Positions 61,938 through 64,000 of a stretch of 64,000 bases of DNA are shown one piece after another (within the stretch, counting starts at the first letter, position 1; each line of letters starts with the position of its first letter). The DNA lies in NCBI RefSeq assembly GCF_003696265.1, contig NZ_RFFH01000009.1:62001-126000 (forward strand). Reading direction: 5' to 3'. The DNA comes from Nocardia stercoris. GTDB lineage: Bacteria > Actinomycetota > Actinomycetes > Mycobacteriales > Mycobacteriaceae. The translations under genes and the position numbers were made by a program. The notes under the pieces were generated by a model that saw nothing but the letters and a program-made list of their open reading frames with translations, did not search any database and was not told the origin of the DNA.

Positions 61938-63343
61938 CGGCCCGCCACCAGCGCACGCAGCGGGGAACCGGACGGATCAGCGGGCAGCACCCGGCCGTCG
62001 GCGTCGGCCATCCCCAATCCCCGCAGCCAGTCCTCGAATTCGGGTGCCGCCCGCAGTCCGCAGACGCGGCGCAGGTAGAGCGCATCGTGATAGGACAGGC
62101 TCTGGTAGCCGAGCATGGTGTCGTCGGCGCCGGGAACCGTGATCACGAAGGCCGTGCCCGCCACGGCGAGAGCCGTGGCCAGCAGATCGGCGTCGTCCTG
62201 GTCGGCTTCGGCGTGGTTGGTGTAGCAGACGTCCACGCCCATCGGCAGGCCCAGCAGCTTGCCGCAGAAGTTGTCCTCCAGCCCGGCTCGGGTGATCTGC
62301 TTGCCGTCGTAGAGGTATTCGGGTCCGATGAAACCGACCACCGTGTTGACCAGCAGCGGGTCGAAGGCGCGGGCCACCGCGTAGGCGCGGCACTCGAGCG
62401 TCTGCTGGTCGATCGGCAGGCCGTCGATGCCGCGGTGGGCGTCGGCCGACAGTGCGGAGCCCTGACCGGTTTCGAAGTACATGACGTTGGAACCGACTGT
62501 GCCCCGGCCGGTTTCGCGCCCGGCGGCATTGGCCTCGGCCAGCATGCCGAGGGTGACTCCGAAGCCCCGGTTGGCGGCCTGGGTGCCGGCGATCGACTGG
62601 AACACCAGGTCCACCGGGGCGCCCTGCTCGAGGAGTTCCAGCGTGGTGGTGACGTGGGTGAGCACACAGGACTGCATCGGGATACCGAAACGCTGCCGCA
62701 GGTCGTCGAGCAGTACCAGCAGTCGCGCCACGGCGGCCGGGGAGTCGGTTGCGGGGTTGATCCCGATCACCGCGTCGCCGCAGCCGAGCAGCAGGCCGTC
62801 CAGGACCGCGGCCGCGATCCCGTGCGGATCGTCGGTCGGATGATTGGGTTGCAGCCGGGTCGACAGCCGTCCGGGCAGGCCGATCGTGGTCCGGAACGCC
62901 GCCCGCGGGGACAGCGCCGCGGCGACGGTGACGAGGTCCTGGTTGCGCATCAGCTTCGACACCGCGGCGGCCATCTCCGGCGTGATCCCCGGGCTCACGG
63001 CGGGCAACAGGTCGGCGGCGGTATCGGTGGCCACGCTGTCCAACAGCCAGTCCCGCAATCCACCGACGGTCAGATGCGCGATCGGGGTGAACGCCGCCCG
63101 GTCGTGGGTGTCGACGATCAGCCGCGTGACGTCGTCGGTCTCGTACGCGACGACCGGATGCTCGAGCAGATCCGTGAGCGGAACATCGGCCAGGACGTAC
63201 CGGGCCGCCACCCGTTCGGCATCCGATTCGGCCGCGCACCCGGCCAATTCGTCACCGGATCGGCGCGGACTCGCTTTGGCCAGGACCTCGGGCAAACCGT
63301 GGAAGCGGAAATTCCGGCCCCCGATTCCCTGCTGGTACTGCAT
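61934..63343 (-). CDS. eutB: Ethanolamine ammonia-lyase large subunit
   Basis: A 469-residue EutB, the catalytic TIM-barrel subunit. Recognisable blocks include VSKLMRNQDLVTVA, QPNHPTDDP, GIAAAVLDGLLLGCGDAVIG, YFETGQGSALSA and VDVCYTNHAEADQDD. I start it at the ATG at 63343; a GTG 9 bases upstream (63352) is closer to GAAGGA but would leave only 2 bases of spacing. It needs adenosylcobalamin. It is divergent from an APC-type permease gene, which is probably its substrate transporter. Confidence 0.94.
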   Translation of the reverse strand: MQYQQGIGGRNFRFHGLPEVLAKASPRRSGDELAGCAAESDAERVAARYVLADVPLTDLLEHPVVAYETDDVTRLIVDTHDRAAFTPIAHLTVGGLRDWLLDSVATDTAADLLPAVSPGITPEMAAAVSKLMRNQDLVTVAAALSPRAAFRTTIGLPGRLSTRLQPNHPTDDPHGIAAAVLDGLLLGCGDAVIGINPATDSPAAVARLLVLLDDLRQRFGIPMQSCVLTHVTTTLELLEQGAPVDLVFQSIAGTQAANRGFGVTLGMLAEANAAGRETGRGTVGSNVMYFETGQGSALSADAHRGIDGLPIDQQTLECRAYAVARAFDPLLVNTVVGFIGPEYLYDGKQITRAGLEDNFCGKLLGLPMGVDVCYTNHAEADQDDADLLATALAVAGTAFVITVPGADDTMLGYQSLSYHDALYLRRVCGLRAAPEFEDWLRGLGMADADGRVLPADPSGSPLRALVAGR

Positions 63344-63487
63344 TGTCGCCACCGTCCTTCGTTGTGCGCGGCCGCCTATGTGGTTGGACCGCAACCTTAA
63401 AGAGACTCTGTTACACAAATCGGCATCGATCGGTAACCGGCGTGTAGAAATCCGGTTCCGGAAATTCTCACCCCGCGATAATCCGGC

Positions 63488-63502
63488 GTTACGCAGCGTA
63501 AC
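63488..63502. promoter_or_regulatory. Palindrome between eutB and permease
   Basis: GTTACGC-A-GCGTAAC has perfect 7-bp arms around one base. It lies 93 bp before the permease start and 145 bp before the eutB start. A regulator of ethanolamine use could bind here. Confidence 0.55.
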
Positions 63503-63594
63503 TTTCGGGAAACATCGAACTGCGACGCTGGCGCTTCGAAACACGATGGTGAACGGGTGCATCCGGGCGGTGACACCGGAAAGGTGGTCGCGCG

Positions 63595-64000
63595 GTGAAC
63601 CCTGCGGTGCGTGATTCACCCCTGGTGGTGACGAGGTCGGCGATTCGTGGCCTGACCCGGCGCGAGCTCGGTTTCCTGCCGGTGTTCGCGCAGTCGGTGG
63701 CCGCCATCGCGCCCGCGGGCACCTCGGTCATCACACCGCCGTTCGTGATCGCCGCGGTCGGGGGTTCGGCCGGCGTCGCGGTGTTCCTCGGGGCGGCGGT
63801 GCTGGCCTGGTGCGTGGCCCTGGTGATTCGGCCGATGGCCCAGCGGCTCGCCGTCACCGGCGGCCTCTACACCTACGTGGCGCAGGGGCTCGGCCCGGCG
63901 GTTGCGATCCCCGCCGGCTGGTCGGCGCTGGCCGGATACCTGAGTGTCTCGGTCGCCGGTTTGATCGCGGTCGGCGGTGCCGTGCGGCAGGTGCTGGGCG
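63595..64000 (+). CDS. APC-superfamily permease, N-terminal part
   Basis: The frame starts at GTG 63595 (with GAAAGG upstream), stays open to the window end and so is truncated after 135 residues. It shows a polar start, then membrane helices such as VFAQSVAAIAPAGTSVITPP, VIAAVGGSAGVAVFLGAAVL and LYTYVAQGLG, typical of amino-acid/polyamine/organocation permeases. Divergence from eutB suggests ethanolamine uptake, as for EutP/Eat-type permeases. Confidence 0.8.
   Translation, partial: MNPAVRDSPLVVTRSAIRGLTRRELGFLPVFAQSVAAIAPAGTSVITPPFVIAAVGGSAGVAVFLGAAVLAWCVALVIRPMAQRLAVTGGLYTYVAQGLGPAVAIPAGWSALAGYLSVSVAGLIAVGGAVRQVLG

Overview
The window is high-GC DNA (roughly two thirds G+C or more) from an actinomycete of the mycolic-acid group. 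A UsfY-type protein, a PapA5-like acyltransferase, lipoproteins of mycobacterial/nocardial style, a secretory Lip-type lipase and many TetR regulators point to Nocardia or a close relative. The genus is inferred, not proven. No rRNA, complete tRNA, CRISPR array or intact mobile element was found.

Layout. 1-2.7 kb: 3' end of gndA, an SRPBCC protein, an ECF41-like sigma factor (SigJ type) and a DoxX-like protein. 2.9-25.5 kb: a natural-product locus with an AMP ligase, a free acyl carrier protein, a free condensation-type acyltransferase, a P450, a 5718-residue four-module NRPS (C-start, half-C remnant, A, T / C, A, T, E* / C, A, T, E / C, A, T, TE) and a DUF6875-like protein. It is predicted to make an N-acylated tetrapeptide. 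25.7-27.8 kb: gene remnants (TetR, MFS, SGNH hydrolase, lipase) around an intact alpha/beta hydrolase. 27.8-32.5 kb: an SDR/MBL/PucR operon facing a TetR gene, then a second TetR. 32.6-40 kb: carbonic anhydrase, hemerythrin, UsfY-like protein, ctaD, a TetR with a perfect 18-bp operator, a secreted lipase and a FadD-type ligase. 40.5-41.5 kb: Hsp20 and an HspR-like MerR gene, divergent around a CIRCE-like element. 41.5-47 kb: a membrane protein, a lipoprotein, and an ECF sigma gene followed by an anti-sigma/Rieske fusion, divergent from a cupredoxin/phosphoesterase/membrane-protein operon across a 52-bp dyad. 47-49.7 kb: an aldolase/CMD pair, a MerR regulator with its operator, and a P450. 50-55.6 kb: a SulP transporter, then a head-to-head two-component system flanked by two COG4705 paralogues that share the same direct-repeat promoter. 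55.7-64 kb: small proteins, a broken 3HCDH/SMP-30 gene, a 36-residue small ORF, a PEP mutase/ICL protein, a secreted protein, MarR, GNAT and ethanolamine ammonia-lyase (eutC, eutB), with a divergent permease running off the end.

How genes work together. In the NRPS locus, the ligase probably activates a carboxylic acid and loads it on the free ACP, and the starter C domain joins it to residue 1. The P450 and free C-protein probably tailor the product. The 50-55 kb two-component system looks like a self-contained regulatory circuit, and the 43.7-47 kb block looks like an envelope redox-stress circuit. Both are good candidates for undescribed systems. The working models are inferences from domains, spacing and shared DNA elements.
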